The notes beneath the pieces were generated by a model that had not been told where the DNA came from, made no database searches, and saw only the letters and a list, made by a program, of their open reading frames with translations. A stretch of 64,000 nucleotides of DNA from Planctomycetota bacterium. GTDB lineage: Bacteria > Planctomycetota > UBA1135 > GCA-002748355. The stretch lies in assembly GCA_002748355.1 (NCBI GenBank), contig PDSF01000027.1, positions 1 to 64,000 of the forward strand, in the 5' to 3' direction. The translations under genes and the position numbers were made by a program. Below, in pieces: positions 40,177 through 49,821 of this stretch. Position 1 is the first letter of the stretch. Every line of letters begins with the position of its first letter.

Positions 40177-41484
40177 TCAACCCTTCTCGACGCCCCGAAT
40201 CAGCTCCTCCACAAGCCGGCGGAATTCCTCGCTCTGCGGTTTCTCTCGGCCCAGCAAGGCGCGCTGCAGCAGCTTTTGGCCTGCCCCCTCGCGCTCCCGC
40301 TCTAGTGCTCGCTCAAGCTCGGGGAACAGACCCTGCTCCTGCCGCGCACTGATCGCCCAGGCTGACGCTCCGCGCACGTAGAGATTGGGATCGCGCAGGC
40401 ACTGGCCAAGCTGGACCATGGCCAGCTCGCGATCCGCGAAATCGGCGAGGGCGAGCGTCGCGTGCAGGCGCAGCTGCACCGGAGCCTCCAGCTTTAGAGA
40501 CTGACGCAGCGCCTTGGAGAGATGCTTGTCCCTGGGCGAGACGCGGACCCAAGCCCGTAGCGCGCGCCCGCGCATCTCCGGCGTTTTTTCCTGGCGATAC
40601 TGGGCACGAATCGAGCGCAGCGCCTTGGCAGGGCGCAGCTCGCGAAGCACCCCATACGCTCGGCGGCGCATTCGCTCATCACGGTAGTCGATCCAGGGCA
40701 ACGCCAGCCCGGCCCAGCTGGGATCCGCATCCCGGGCCACCGCCTCAAGGAGAGAGCGCACCAGCCCCCGTCGAGCCCCCTTCAAGCGACCAGCAAGAAT
40801 CTGCTGGGCCTTGCGATCATCGCTGACCAAGACCCCGGGTAGGGATTCACGCCAGGAACGCAAGAACTTCATAGGGTCATCGAGCTTCGCCAAGGCCGCC
40901 TTGACTTCGCTGGGCAGAGGCTCATTGCGACCAGGCTTCCGCAGCAGCTCGCCCAACCACAGATTGTGCGGGGCCCGTTCGTCCCGCTCCTGGGATACGA
41001 CCTGAACTCCACTTCGCCGGAGTGCCTCGCGGAGCGCCCAAGCCAGCTCTCCCGGCCGGAGCAAAAACGGGGTAGCGAAGAGGATCTCACCCTTGGAACT
41101 TAAGAACACATGCTGCGGCGCCGGAGGCCGAGCATCCGGCCCTTGCTTGAAGAGCTTTTCCCGCAGCTCCGCCCACACGGCTGCGGCCCGGTTTTCCGCC
41201 TTGCTCGCCCTACCAAAGCCCGTCGGCCAAGGAGCGCAAAAGACCGGCACCAGGTCCTTCGCCAAGTTCTGCACCCGCTTGTCTCGGTAGGCCGTTTTCG
41301 GCAGCGGGTCCTGGGCATAGGCCTGCCTGGGCCAAAAGGCGATCCACATGGGCCTGTTGGCCTGCGCCGCAACCTGCTGGGCAAGTTCATAGCTCGACGC
41401 CCAAACAATGGGGTCCGCGGCTTTCGCCACGGAGCCAGCGAGGAGGAGCAGAGCCAAGGAACTAGTACGTAGAGAGAGGAGCAT
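40177..41484 (-). CDS. Exported thioredoxin-like/HEAT-repeat protein of unknown function
   Basis: 435 residues. The signal peptide MLLSLRTSSLALLLLAGS is cleaved near AKAAD. Residues about 25-150 resemble a thioredoxin_7-like fold (RPMWIAFWPRQAYAQD...) but the redox CxxC position is occupied by WPRQ, so it is not redox-active there. The C-terminal half (about 250-430) is made of alpha-helical HEAT-like repeats (for example RMRRRAYGVLRELRPAKAL). The start at 41484 is chosen for the signal peptide. It is convergent with ygiQ with a 29-base gap. The function is unknown. Confidence 0.7.
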   Translation of the reverse strand: MLLSLRTSSLALLLLAGSVAKAADPIVWASSYELAQQVAAQANRPMWIAFWPRQAYAQDPLPKTAYRDKRVQNLAKDLVPVFCAPWPTGFGRASKAENRAAAVWAELREKLFKQGPDARPPAPQHVFLSSKGEILFATPFLLRPGELAWALREALRRSGVQVVSQERDERAPHNLWLGELLRKPGRNEPLPSEVKAALAKLDDPMKFLRSWRESLPGVLVSDDRKAQQILAGRLKGARRGLVRSLLEAVARDADPSWAGLALPWIDYRDERMRRRAYGVLRELRPAKALRSIRAQYRQEKTPEMRGRALRAWVRVSPRDKHLSKALRQSLKLEAPVQLRLHATLALADFADRELAMVQLGQCLRDPNLYVRGASAWAISARQEQGLFPELERALEREREGAGQKLLQRALLGREKPQSEEFRRLVEELIRGVEKG

Positions 41485-41683
41485 GCAGGACCCTCGATCG
41501 CATCGGAGGAGCAGAGCCCTGCCATTTTCGGCCGAAGACCGGGCTCGGCGCGAGCCCGCTTCTACGAAAGATCCGTATCCATCCAATGCTTGCACCTATC
41601 CGCCCAAAAGCTAAGCTGCTTCACCCTTTCACGTATTGGACCCCTTCGGCGCCCGCATCGGTCGCCCCCCACGGAGCTCTGCC

Positions 41684-42034
41684 ATGCCTCGCGTCTGCCA
41701 AGTCACCGGTCGCCGGACCCGCGTCGGCAATAAGGTCTCCCGTCGCGGCCTCGCCAAGAAGGCCGGCGGCGTCGGCCGTCGCGTCACCAGCCGCACGAAG
41801 CGCACCTTCAAGCCAAACATCCAGAGTGTCCGCGTGCTTCTGCCCGACGGCACCGTTCAGCGCATGAAGCTCTCGACCCGGGCGATCAAGACTGGCCTGG
41901 TTCCCTTCACCGAGAAGGGCAAGACCCGCCTAGTTCCGCTGGTCAAGGCCATCCGCGGCCGCAACCGCGCCTACCGTGAAGAGCAGGCCTTGCTCGCCGA
42001 ACAGGCCGGCGACGGCCAGAGTTCGAATAGCTGA
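41684..42034 (+). CDS. rpmB: Large-subunit ribosomal protein bL28
   Basis: Ribosomal protein bL28 of 116 residues. The core CQVTGRRTRVGNKVS, then SRTKRTFKPNIQ and LSTRAIKTGL is unmistakable. It has the single N-terminal Cys, so not the four-Cys zinc form. About 35 residues extend past the usual core, ending in a Gln/Ser-rich tail. The ATG at 41684 has GGAG upstream; the longer frame adds residues that are not bL28. A strong terminator follows. Confidence 0.95.
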   Translation: MPRVCQVTGRRTRVGNKVSRRGLAKKAGGVGRRVTSRTKRTFKPNIQSVRVLLPDGTVQRMKLSTRAIKTGLVPFTEKGKTRLVPLVKAIRGRNRAYREEQALLAEQAGDGQSSNS

Positions 42035-42146
42035 CGACTTGGCTGATCTACTAGCTGACCACTAGAGGCCGCTCCAGTAGCGGCAGCCTGCAGCCTAGCC
42101 CTATCCGCCAGCAAACGACGCCGGGCATGCTTGGCTAGGCACGTGA

Positions 42147-42195
42147 AAACGAGAGCGAGCCGGAGGATCTACCTTCCTCCGGCTCGCTCTCGTTT
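42147..42195. terminator. Strong bidirectional intrinsic terminator
   Basis: A perfect 21-bp inverted repeat (42147-42167 and 42175-42195) with a 7-base loop. The right arm ends in GTTT and is followed by a pyrimidine-rich CTTTG; the left arm is preceded by GAAA. It sits between the convergent rpmB and the exported-protein gene at 42281, so it can end transcription from both sides. Confidence 0.9.
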
Positions 42196-42280
42196 CTTTG
42201 CGACGACCTTATCGCAACGCTCCCGCCCGGCGGCTGGCAGGCTGCTAAAGAAGCCCCTGCCAACGACCAAGCCGCCAAGC

Positions 42281-43318
42281 TTACTTGGTTTCCATCTCGA
42301 CCAGGTCACTCAGCTCGATGGAGAAGGCCTTCATGTCGACGAATGCGGCCTGAGCAAAGAGCTTGAGGCCAGACGGCGCCGCCAGGGGCAGCGATTTGCC
42401 GACACCATATTTGTCCAGGACCAGGGTCACGTTCAGGAAGCCAAAGGGCTGCAGCATCCAGAGTCGACCCCATTTCGGCACGTCCAGCGGCTTCGGCGCG
42501 AGACCACTACCGATCATCAGCACGGCCACTGCATTGGGGTGCACGTCCGAGTAGACCTCCCAACCGACTTTGTCACCGCGCTTGCTGCCAGGCGTCAACG
42601 ACTCGGGGCCGAAGAGATCCTCCGCCTTCCCGTAAGCAGTGGAGTTGCAGTAATTACGAATCACCGGCGAGTGGTAGGACGGGGAGACGTAGAGCGTCGT
42701 GCCCGGCTTATGCATCGGCGTCCCGCCCGAGGCGAAAAAGGGCACGGCCGTGCCCGCAGAGGACAGGGCAAAGGCCCAGTTCTCCGCCTTCACCCCGTTC
42801 GGCAACTTGAGATCGCGGCCAAACTGGGTAAAGACCTGGCAACCGTCGGTCGCTGTGGCGGCGCTACTCAAAACCAAACGCACGCCATGCCGCTCGCCTG
42901 CGGTGGTAATGATCTGACCTGGGGTAATCTCCCAAACCGTGGCCGAGCGCGTACCCGTCGTCGGCTTCGGGAAGCTGAGCTTCACCACGCCATTGTGGAT
43001 CAGGCCTTTGGCCGTCGTATCCGGGGTCTTACCGTCCTTTTGGAACGCTACGATGCCGAACTGCACCGTCTCGGGAGTGCCGTAGTTCTCGTCCTGCAGG
43101 ACGGCCTCCCAGCCAGTGATCTTGCTGACCGTGCGTAAGTGTCCAAGCGGCGGCATCTGGTAGAGGGTGTCCCCTGCAGCCGACGAATAGCGGGTCACGG
43201 CCGAGACCTGCCGTTCATTGAAAAAGAACTTGTAGTTCATCCGCGGAGTCGCCTGCGCCAAAAGCGAGCCGGAAAGTGTTAGCCCGAAGGCGCTCAATAG
43301 GATGGTCGATCGGATCAT
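42281..43318 (-). CDS. Exported protein of unknown function
   Basis: 345 residues with a signal peptide (MIRSTILLSAFGLTLSGS, cleavage near LLAQA). The mature part is rich in Gly, Ser, Thr and beta-strand patterns, with two cysteines and no catalytic motif I recognise. The start at 43318 has GGAGA six bases upstream; a TTG 12 bases further is less likely. It is monocistronic, ending at the strong terminator. Confidence 0.75.
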   Translation of the reverse strand: MIRSTILLSAFGLTLSGSLLAQATPRMNYKFFFNERQVSAVTRYSSAAGDTLYQMPPLGHLRTVSKITGWEAVLQDENYGTPETVQFGIVAFQKDGKTPDTTAKGLIHNGVVKLSFPKPTTGTRSATVWEITPGQIITTAGERHGVRLVLSSAATATDGCQVFTQFGRDLKLPNGVKAENWAFALSSAGTAVPFFASGGTPMHKPGTTLYVSPSYHSPVIRNYCNSTAYGKAEDLFGPESLTPGSKRGDKVGWEVYSDVHPNAVAVLMIGSGLAPKPLDVPKWGRLWMLQPFGFLNVTLVLDKYGVGKSLPLAAPSGLKLFAQAAFVDMKAFSIELSDLVEMETK

Positions 43319-43646
43319 CGTCTTCTCCAAGACTGAGGAACTTGCGGACGCCTCAGTACGTCCGTTCTTGGGTTGCTACCACCTCACTGCACACCTGGAC
43401 GCAGCGAGCGATGGCAAGGGATCTAAGACAAGGAAAGAGGTGGAGCCCGTCACACTGGCTTGCCCTTGGGTTTCGGGCACACAACAACAAGGCTCCGGCC
43501 GCTTCCTCCCGAGAAACATACCTCCCCCAAAGAGTGGGGTAACACTTGCTGCAGCTTTCACCAAACACTGACAAAGCCCCGCGCCAGCAATGACCGGCAG
43601 CAACGGACCGATGGCGGCATATAGCCTCGCCAAATCCGGCGATTTC

Positions 43647-43682
43647 CGCCAGAAAGGAAGCCCCAGCCAGAAAGGAAGCCCC
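43647..43682. repeat. 18-bp tandem duplication
   Basis: gccagaaaggaagcccca occurs twice in perfect tandem inside the gene-free region. It could be replication slippage or a paired site. Confidence 0.75.
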
Positions 43683-43860
43683 AGAGTCCCAGCTCCGGGC
43701 TCTCAAGGCTCTCCGGCGAGCCTCGGCTTGGCCTCCGCCGCTGGCACTCCTTTCGGCACGAACACCAGGAACAACCAAGGGCTCTTATGCGCAGCCAACC
43801 GGCTATCGCCGCTGCATCTTCGCCCATATGGCCCGATTCGCTCCGCCTTCGTACCCGCCG

Positions 43861-43882
43861 GTACGGGCCCACAAGCCCGTAC
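43861..43882 (+). promoter_or_regulatory. GC hairpin upstream of a small gene
   Basis: GTACGGGC (43861-43868) pairs perfectly with GCCCGTAC (43875-43882) around a 6-base loop. An overlapping alternative pairing GTACC/GGTAC lies just 5' of it. It ends 57 bases before the small gene at 43940. No U-tract, so a regulatory leader or operator is more likely than a terminator. Confidence 0.4.
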
Positions 43883-43939
43883 AGCCCAAGCCTGGCGATA
43901 CCATAATTGGGGTGCTAGCTATTCAAAGGAATGCATATC

Positions 43940-44296
43940 GTGATCGATAACGACAAGCTGCCGAGACCCTTCTGCCTCGATTTCATCCATGAGAAGGTCG
44001 ACATCGCACTGAAACTTTGCGAGACGCCCGGCAGCAGCAAACACGAAATTGGCCAAGCAATCGCCGATATCGCGCACTGCCCACGCAATTGGGAGGCCGT
44101 TCCTGAGCACGCACTGATCGAGCTGCGTAAGCTCATGGCCCTGATCGAAGAGCTACGTGGGACGTCCAGCTACGTCGAGGCCTTCGATCATATGAGCGCC
44201 CTCGGCTACGAAACCCTTCGTCGCGAAATGGTCCAGATCCTCTGGCTGACCCTCGCCAGCATCGAGCAACTCAGCGGCGATGTAGGCACCGACTGA
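43940..44296 (+). CDS. Small helical protein of unknown function
   Basis: 118 residues, no signal or membrane segment, predicted mostly helical, with four cysteines that do not form a metal motif. I prefer the GTG at 43940 because AAAGGA ends nine bases before it. The ATG at 43931 directly abuts that site, leaving no spacing. The family is not recognised. Confidence 0.6.
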   Translation: MIDNDKLPRPFCLDFIHEKVDIALKLCETPGSSKHEIGQAIADIAHCPRNWEAVPEHALIELRKLMALIEELRGTSSYVEAFDHMSALGYETLRREMVQILWLTLASIEQLSGDVGTD

Positions 44297-44703
44297 AGAG
44301 TTCCTGAAACACCAGGACTCGGGCAACTGGCAGGCCAAGGCCATTTGCGATCTTGGCTCTTTGTGCCTGCCATACGCTCTTGCAGTTTGGAATGGAGCCG
44401 CTGAGCCAGCTTCCCGCCTTGGTTACGAGGCAGGACCAGTACCCGATCCAGGATCTGTTGGCAGCAGCGAGGAAACGGCTCTTCCATCCCGGACTCCATC
44501 CTCTCACGTCTGGGAGCCTCCGGAAAACCCGGGGCAGTTCAGCCGGCGTCTACGCCTCACTGTGGGGGCGACTTAACCGCCACCTTGCTCTCCATTTTCC
44601 AACTTGCCTATGCGCTTGCGTAGGTCAGGCAATCCGAAGATCGTGTCTGCCTTCCTTCTCTTTCCTGGATGCCGCAACGCGGCGCATAGACGGAGTTCTC
44701 ACC
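44297..44703. other. Gene-free stretch before argH
   Basis: About 400 bases. The frame of argH remains open upstream to 44353, but that part has no similarity to argininosuccinate lyase. No RNA gene, repeat or convincing ORF is seen; it should carry the argH promoter. Confidence 0.5.
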
Positions 44704-46074
<1,371 letters not shown>

Positions 46075-46191
46075 ACAAGCACGACCCAACAGGGCCTAGC
46101 AACAGCCCTTTGCCAGCAAAGCAGCGTCTTGCCGTGCGAGCCCCCACACGGCCTGCTAAGCTGCTTCGCCACGATTTCTGAGGCTGCGGCT

Positions 46192-46764
46192 ATGAGCGCA
46201 ATGAATGCGGAGGCATCCATCCGCAAAGCCAACGTTCGCGACGTTGCGAGGATGCTCCAACTCATTAATGGATATGCGCAAGAGCAAATCATGCTGCCCC
46301 GCTCACCGCTGGCGATGTATGAAACTCTGCGTGATTTCACGGTCATCGAAGATGATGGTGAAATCATGGCTTGCGGCGCTTTGCATGTCGTCTGGGGCGA
46401 TATGGCCGAACTCCGTTCCATCGCCGTCGCTCCCCAGAGTAAAGGCAAGGGCTACGGCCGCATCCTGGGCGAGAGGCTGCTCGAAGACGCCCGCGAGCTG
46501 CTGATCCCGACGGTCTACACCTTTACCTACGTCCCCGACTTCTTCGAAAAACTGGGCTTTCGCCAGGTCGAGCACAGCGAGCTACCACACAAGGTCTTCG
46601 GCGATTGCATGAACTGCCCCAAGTTCAATGCCTGTGACGAAATCGCCATGCTGCGCAGCATCGAAGATCCGGCAGAATCGAAGGAGTATTTAATGAGGGG
46701 AAAACTCTCCCTCGGGGGCTTGGCCGAGTCCCCTTTTCCTCGCCCGACCCGTGTCGAGAAATAA
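46192..46764 (+). CDS. argA: GNAT acetyltransferase, probable N-acetylglutamate synthase
   Basis: 190 residues. The acetyl-CoA loop is present as VAPQSKGKGYGRILGERLL, preceded by ELRSIAV. The late segment CMNCPKFNACDEIAM is characteristic of the short ArgA-type GNAT enzymes. It lies between argH and argJ, 6 bases before argJ. It would make N-acetylglutamate for the first step of arginine synthesis, topping up what ArgJ recycles. There is no amino-acid kinase domain, so feedback by arginine would have to work differently. Start at 46192 (MSAM) from a GAGG site; 46201 is possible. Confidence 0.82.
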   Translation: MSAMNAEASIRKANVRDVARMLQLINGYAQEQIMLPRSPLAMYETLRDFTVIEDDGEIMACGALHVVWGDMAELRSIAVAPQSKGKGYGRILGERLLEDARELLIPTVYTFTYVPDFFEKLGFRQVEHSELPHKVFGDCMNCPKFNACDEIAMLRSIEDPAESKEYLMRGKLSLGGLAESPFPRPTRVEK

Positions 46765-46770
46765 GCCCCC

Positions 46771-47946
46771 ATGAACCAATACAAGATCCCTGAGGGTTTC
46801 CGTTTCGCCGCCATGGATGCTGGCATCGCCTCCGGCGAACGCCTGGACCTGGCCCTCGCCGTGGCCGATACCCCCTCACCAGCGGCCCTAGTCACGACCA
46901 CCAACAAAGTCATCGCCTCCTGCGTCGCCCTCAATCGCAGCCACATGCGGAGCAATGACGGCCTCGTCCGGGCGATCCTCGTGAATGCCGGCTGCGCCAA
47001 TGCTTGCACCGGGGAGCAAGGCGACGCCGACGCTCTGCGTTGCGCTGAGATACTCGCCGGTCTTTTGGACTGCCCTGTCGAGCAGATCCTGGTCTTCTCA
47101 ACCGGCGTCATCGGAAAGCCGCTGCCGATGGATCGCTTCGAAGCAGGCATCCCCAAGCTGCATGCCGCTCTTAGCCGTATTCCGGAAAACGTCGAGGCCT
47201 GGGCCAAGGCCATCCTGACCACCGATCTGGTGACCAAGATCCAAGAGCGGCAAATCGGTACCGGCACTCTACTCGGCATCGCCAAAGGCTCCGGAATGAT
47301 CCATCCCAACATGGCCACCATGCTGGGCTTCCTCTTTGGGGACGCGGAGCTGCCCCTCGAACTCGGGGTATTGCTGCAGGCGGCACTGGCCCGGAGCTTC
47401 CACCTCATCAGCGTCGATGGCGATACCTCGACCAATGACTCCCTGCTTCTCTGGTCCAGCGCCAAACAAAACTTGGGCGACAGCGGCGACGAAGCCGCCT
47501 GGATCGAGGCCCTGCACGACTGCAGTCGCGAGCTCGCCAAGAGCATCGTTCGCGATGGCGAAGGCGCCAAAAAACTGCTACGCGTCGAAGCACGAGGAGC
47601 AGCGACCGGTCATCAGGCACAAGTCGCGGCTCGCACCATCGCCAGCAGTCTCCTAGTGCGCACGGCCGTTGCGGGCGAGGACGCCAACTGGGGGAGGATC
47701 CTCGCGGCGGCTGGACGTAGCGGCGCCGAGATCGACACTCGCAAGGCCAAGGTGGGCATCGGCGAAGCCGTGCTGTTCTCCGACGATCAACCGCATGCCG
47801 CTGCCGAGGCAGCCGCTACCGAGCATCTCCGTGGGGACGAGGTTTTGCTCTGGTGCGATCTCGGCTGCGGCCAGGAGAGCGCCGAGTATTGGACCTGCGA
47901 CCTGACCGAGGGCTACATCCGAATCAACGCGGACTATCGGACATGA
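46771..47946 (+). CDS. argJ: Bifunctional ornithine acetyltransferase/N-acetylglutamate synthase
   Basis: 391 residues. ArgJ moves the acetyl group from N-acetylornithine to glutamate and can also use acetyl-CoA. It is made as a precursor that cleaves itself between Ala182 and Thr183 in GMIHPNMATMLGF; the nucleophile Thr is intact. NTGCANACTG-like VNAGCANACTGEQG forms the oxyanion region. It overlaps psd by 4 bases (ATGA). Confidence 0.95.
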   Translation: MNQYKIPEGFRFAAMDAGIASGERLDLALAVADTPSPAALVTTTNKVIASCVALNRSHMRSNDGLVRAILVNAGCANACTGEQGDADALRCAEILAGLLDCPVEQILVFSTGVIGKPLPMDRFEAGIPKLHAALSRIPENVEAWAKAILTTDLVTKIQERQIGTGTLLGIAKGSGMIHPNMATMLGFLFGDAELPLELGVLLQAALARSFHLISVDGDTSTNDSLLLWSSAKQNLGDSGDEAAWIEALHDCSRELAKSIVRDGEGAKKLLRVEARGAATGHQAQVAARTIASSLLVRTAVAGEDANWGRILAAAGRSGAEIDTRKAKVGIGEAVLFSDDQPHAAAEAAATEHLRGDEVLLWCDLGCGQESAEYWTCDLTEGYIRINADYRT

Positions 47947-48797
47947 AGCAATACTCAGGCAGACGCTTAGTCTTGGGCATGCTTCCCAAGCGGATCCTCT
48001 CTCGCCTCATGGGCGGGCTGAGCAAGACCAAAATCCCCTCCGGCCTGCGCCGGAAGCTTTATGGAGCCTTCGCCCGCCGCTACGGCGTCGATATGGACGA
48101 ACTCGACCGCGAACTCGAGGACTTCACCAGCTTCGCAGAGTTCTTCGGCCGCCCCCTGCGCGAAGGAGCACGCCCGATCAGCGCCAGCGAGGACACCCTA
48201 GTCTCGCCAGTCGATGGGCGGCTCGTCGCCGCCGAAGACATCGAGGCGGACCGCATGCTGCTGGTCAAGGGCAACCCACACTCCGCCAGCGAGCTGGCCG
48301 CCGGGCTCCCCGATGCCGAGCGATTCGCCAGCGGCCAGCAGCTGACCCTCTATCTGGCTCCAGGGGACTACCACCGCATCCACGCCCCCATCGAAGGAAC
48401 CCTGACCCACTGGAGCCACGTGCCCGGCACCTTGTTTCCGGTCAACGACAAGGCCTTTGGCTGTATTCCTGGCCTTTTCGCACGCAACGAGCGCGTATCT
48501 CTCGCCATCGATAGCGAACGATTCGGCCGCCTAGCCTTGATCGCGGTCGGCGCCTTCAACGTCGGTAGCATCATCGTTCCCATGCTCCCCCAGCTTCAGA
48601 GCAATGCCGCAGGCTCAAAACCGAGTAGTGGCGCCTTCCCCGAAGCACTGCCCATAACCCGCGGCCAAGAGATCGCGAAGTTTGGCTTCGGCTCAACCGT
48701 CGTGCTCCTTCTTGAGCAACGAATCGCCCTCGACTCAACACTCATCGATACCCAGCTTCGTTGCGGAACCGCTTTGGGACGAAGCCTCACCTCCTAA
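47943..48797 (+). CDS. psd: Phosphatidylserine decarboxylase proenzyme
   Basis: Makes phosphatidylethanolamine at the inner membrane; 284 residues. The protein processes itself before Ser251 in GFGSTVVLL, where the serine becomes the pyruvoyl group. Other conserved blocks are SPVDGR, PGDYHRIHAP, HVPGTLFPVN and ARNERV. The start is the ATG overlapping the argJ stop; the ORF extends upstream out of frame with argJ. Coupling to an arginine gene is probably incidental operon packing. Confidence 0.94.
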   Translation: MKQYSGRRLVLGMLPKRILSRLMGGLSKTKIPSGLRRKLYGAFARRYGVDMDELDRELEDFTSFAEFFGRPLREGARPISASEDTLVSPVDGRLVAAEDIEADRMLLVKGNPHSASELAAGLPDAERFASGQQLTLYLAPGDYHRIHAPIEGTLTHWSHVPGTLFPVNDKAFGCIPGLFARNERVSLAIDSERFGRLALIAVGAFNVGSIIVPMLPQLQSNAAGSKPSSGAFPEALPITRGQEIAKFGFGSTVVLLLEQRIALDSTLIDTQLRCGTALGRSLTS

Positions 48798-48808
48798 GTA
48801 GCCCCATG

Positions 48809-48839
48809 CTTGCACCGCTCTCCTACTTGCACCGCTCTC
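48809..48839. repeat. 14-bp direct repeat
   Basis: cttgcaccgctctc occurs at 48809-48822 and 48826-48839 (17-base period), just after psd and upstream of the selenoprotein candidate. It may be slippage or a regulator site. Confidence 0.6.
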
Positions 48840-48891
48840 AAGAGTGCTCAAGATCATGCCGATTTCTCTTCCTCGATCAGGCTCCAGTGAC

Positions 48892-49794
48892 ATGAATACC
48901 TACAGCCGTTACGCAACCTGCTTAAGCGCCCTCCTGCTGCTCGCCGCACCCGGCCTAACACAGAAAAAAAATGGACCAAAAGCCTCGGTCACCTTCGCCA
49001 GTTCCTGGGAAGATGCTGTCCGCGAGGCAAGGCTATTACACCTCCCGATCGTGGTCCATAACCACGGCTTCTACTGAGGACCTTGCTGGGGAATGCATTC
49101 TGCCGTGCTGCAGAATAAGGGTTACATCAAATTCGCCAGCCGCAACACGATCGAGGTCATCACCTGCTCGGGCATAGAACGCGCGGTCAAAGAACAACAC
49201 CGCAACGCAAAAACCTATGAGGCCATGCAGGGAGGCAAAAAGAAGCAGTTCTTCGTGCACTTCCCCGGACTCGACCTCGCCGCCCTGAAAGCCCTCAACA
49301 AGAGCAAGGCCCGGAGCTACAACAACACCGGCGCCATCCCGCATACCAGCGTGGTCGACCCGTTCACCCTCGAAAGCCTCGTCAGCCGCAAGGGAGGATG
49401 CTCTGCACGCAAACTACAACGGTTGATCGAGGGCGCCGCCGACCAGATCCGTAAGCAGCACGGAAAGTCAGCCATGGATCGTGGCAAGCTGAAAGATATC
49501 GCCAAAGCGGTGCTAGACGCTGAAGCAGCACTTTCGAAGGAAGACATCAAGAAGGCTCTGAGCTACCTCAACAAAATGGCCAAAAAGGCAGCAAAGTGGC
49601 CGGAGCAAGCCAAAACGCCACTCGAAGTTACCCGCAAACGCGTGCTCGCTTTTGCTGAAAAGAAAGTAGACGCCGCCCTAGCCATGATCGACAAGAAACC
49701 ACGAGAGGCAATGACTCTGCTCCGAATCCTCCAGGCCAAGGTCCGCGGAACCAGCCTCGAAGAGCGAATTAAAAAGGCGCTGGCAAGTCACTGA
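48892..49794 (+). CDS. Probable exported thioredoxin-like selenoprotein (UGA-coded Sec62)
   Basis: Read through one in-frame TGA (49075-49077), this is a 300-residue protein. It has a signal peptide (residues 1-23, LSALLLLAAPGLTQ) and a thioredoxin-like domain beginning SWEDAVREA, then LPIVVHNHGFY-Sec-GPC-WGMHSAVL. The TGA falls exactly where the first Cys of a thioredoxin CGPC motif would be, leaving Cys65 as partner. The frame is open and unshifted on both sides. A SECIS-like hairpin follows the TGA (next entry). The C-terminal half (about 160-300) is Lys/Ala-rich and helical, with no known fold. No sel genes are in the window. A nonsense mutation is the alternative, but it is less likely given the position and hairpin. 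An in-frame GTG at 48844 is an alternative start. Confidence 0.82.
49097..49116 (+). promoter_or_regulatory. Bacterial SECIS-like hairpin
   Basis: ATTCTGC (49097-49103) pairs perfectly with GCAGAAT (49110-49116) around loop CGTGCT. The loop begins 26 bases after the TGA at 49075-49077 and has G as its second base. Bacterial SECIS elements lie just downstream of UGA, within the coding region, with the apical loop roughly 16-37 bases away and a G among its first two bases. All three conditions are met. It would bind SelB with Sec-tRNA. Confidence 0.75.
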
Positions 49795-49821
49795 GTCTGG
49801 CTCAGAAAATGGTCTAGAGCC

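Larger units (their letters stand above)
43319..43939. other. Gene-free 620-base region with short repeats
   Basis: Between divergent genes. No plausible gene is seen on either strand. It holds an 18-bp tandem duplication and a strong GC hairpin, listed separately, and the promoters of both neighbours. Confidence 0.5.

Noticed and set aside
48844..49077. A separate 77-residue gene ending at the TGA, with a second gene starting at 49093
   Set aside because: The two halves are in one frame, together form one thioredoxin-like domain, and the TGA is exactly at the redox position with a SECIS-like hairpin after it. A split gene or nonsense mutation fits less well.
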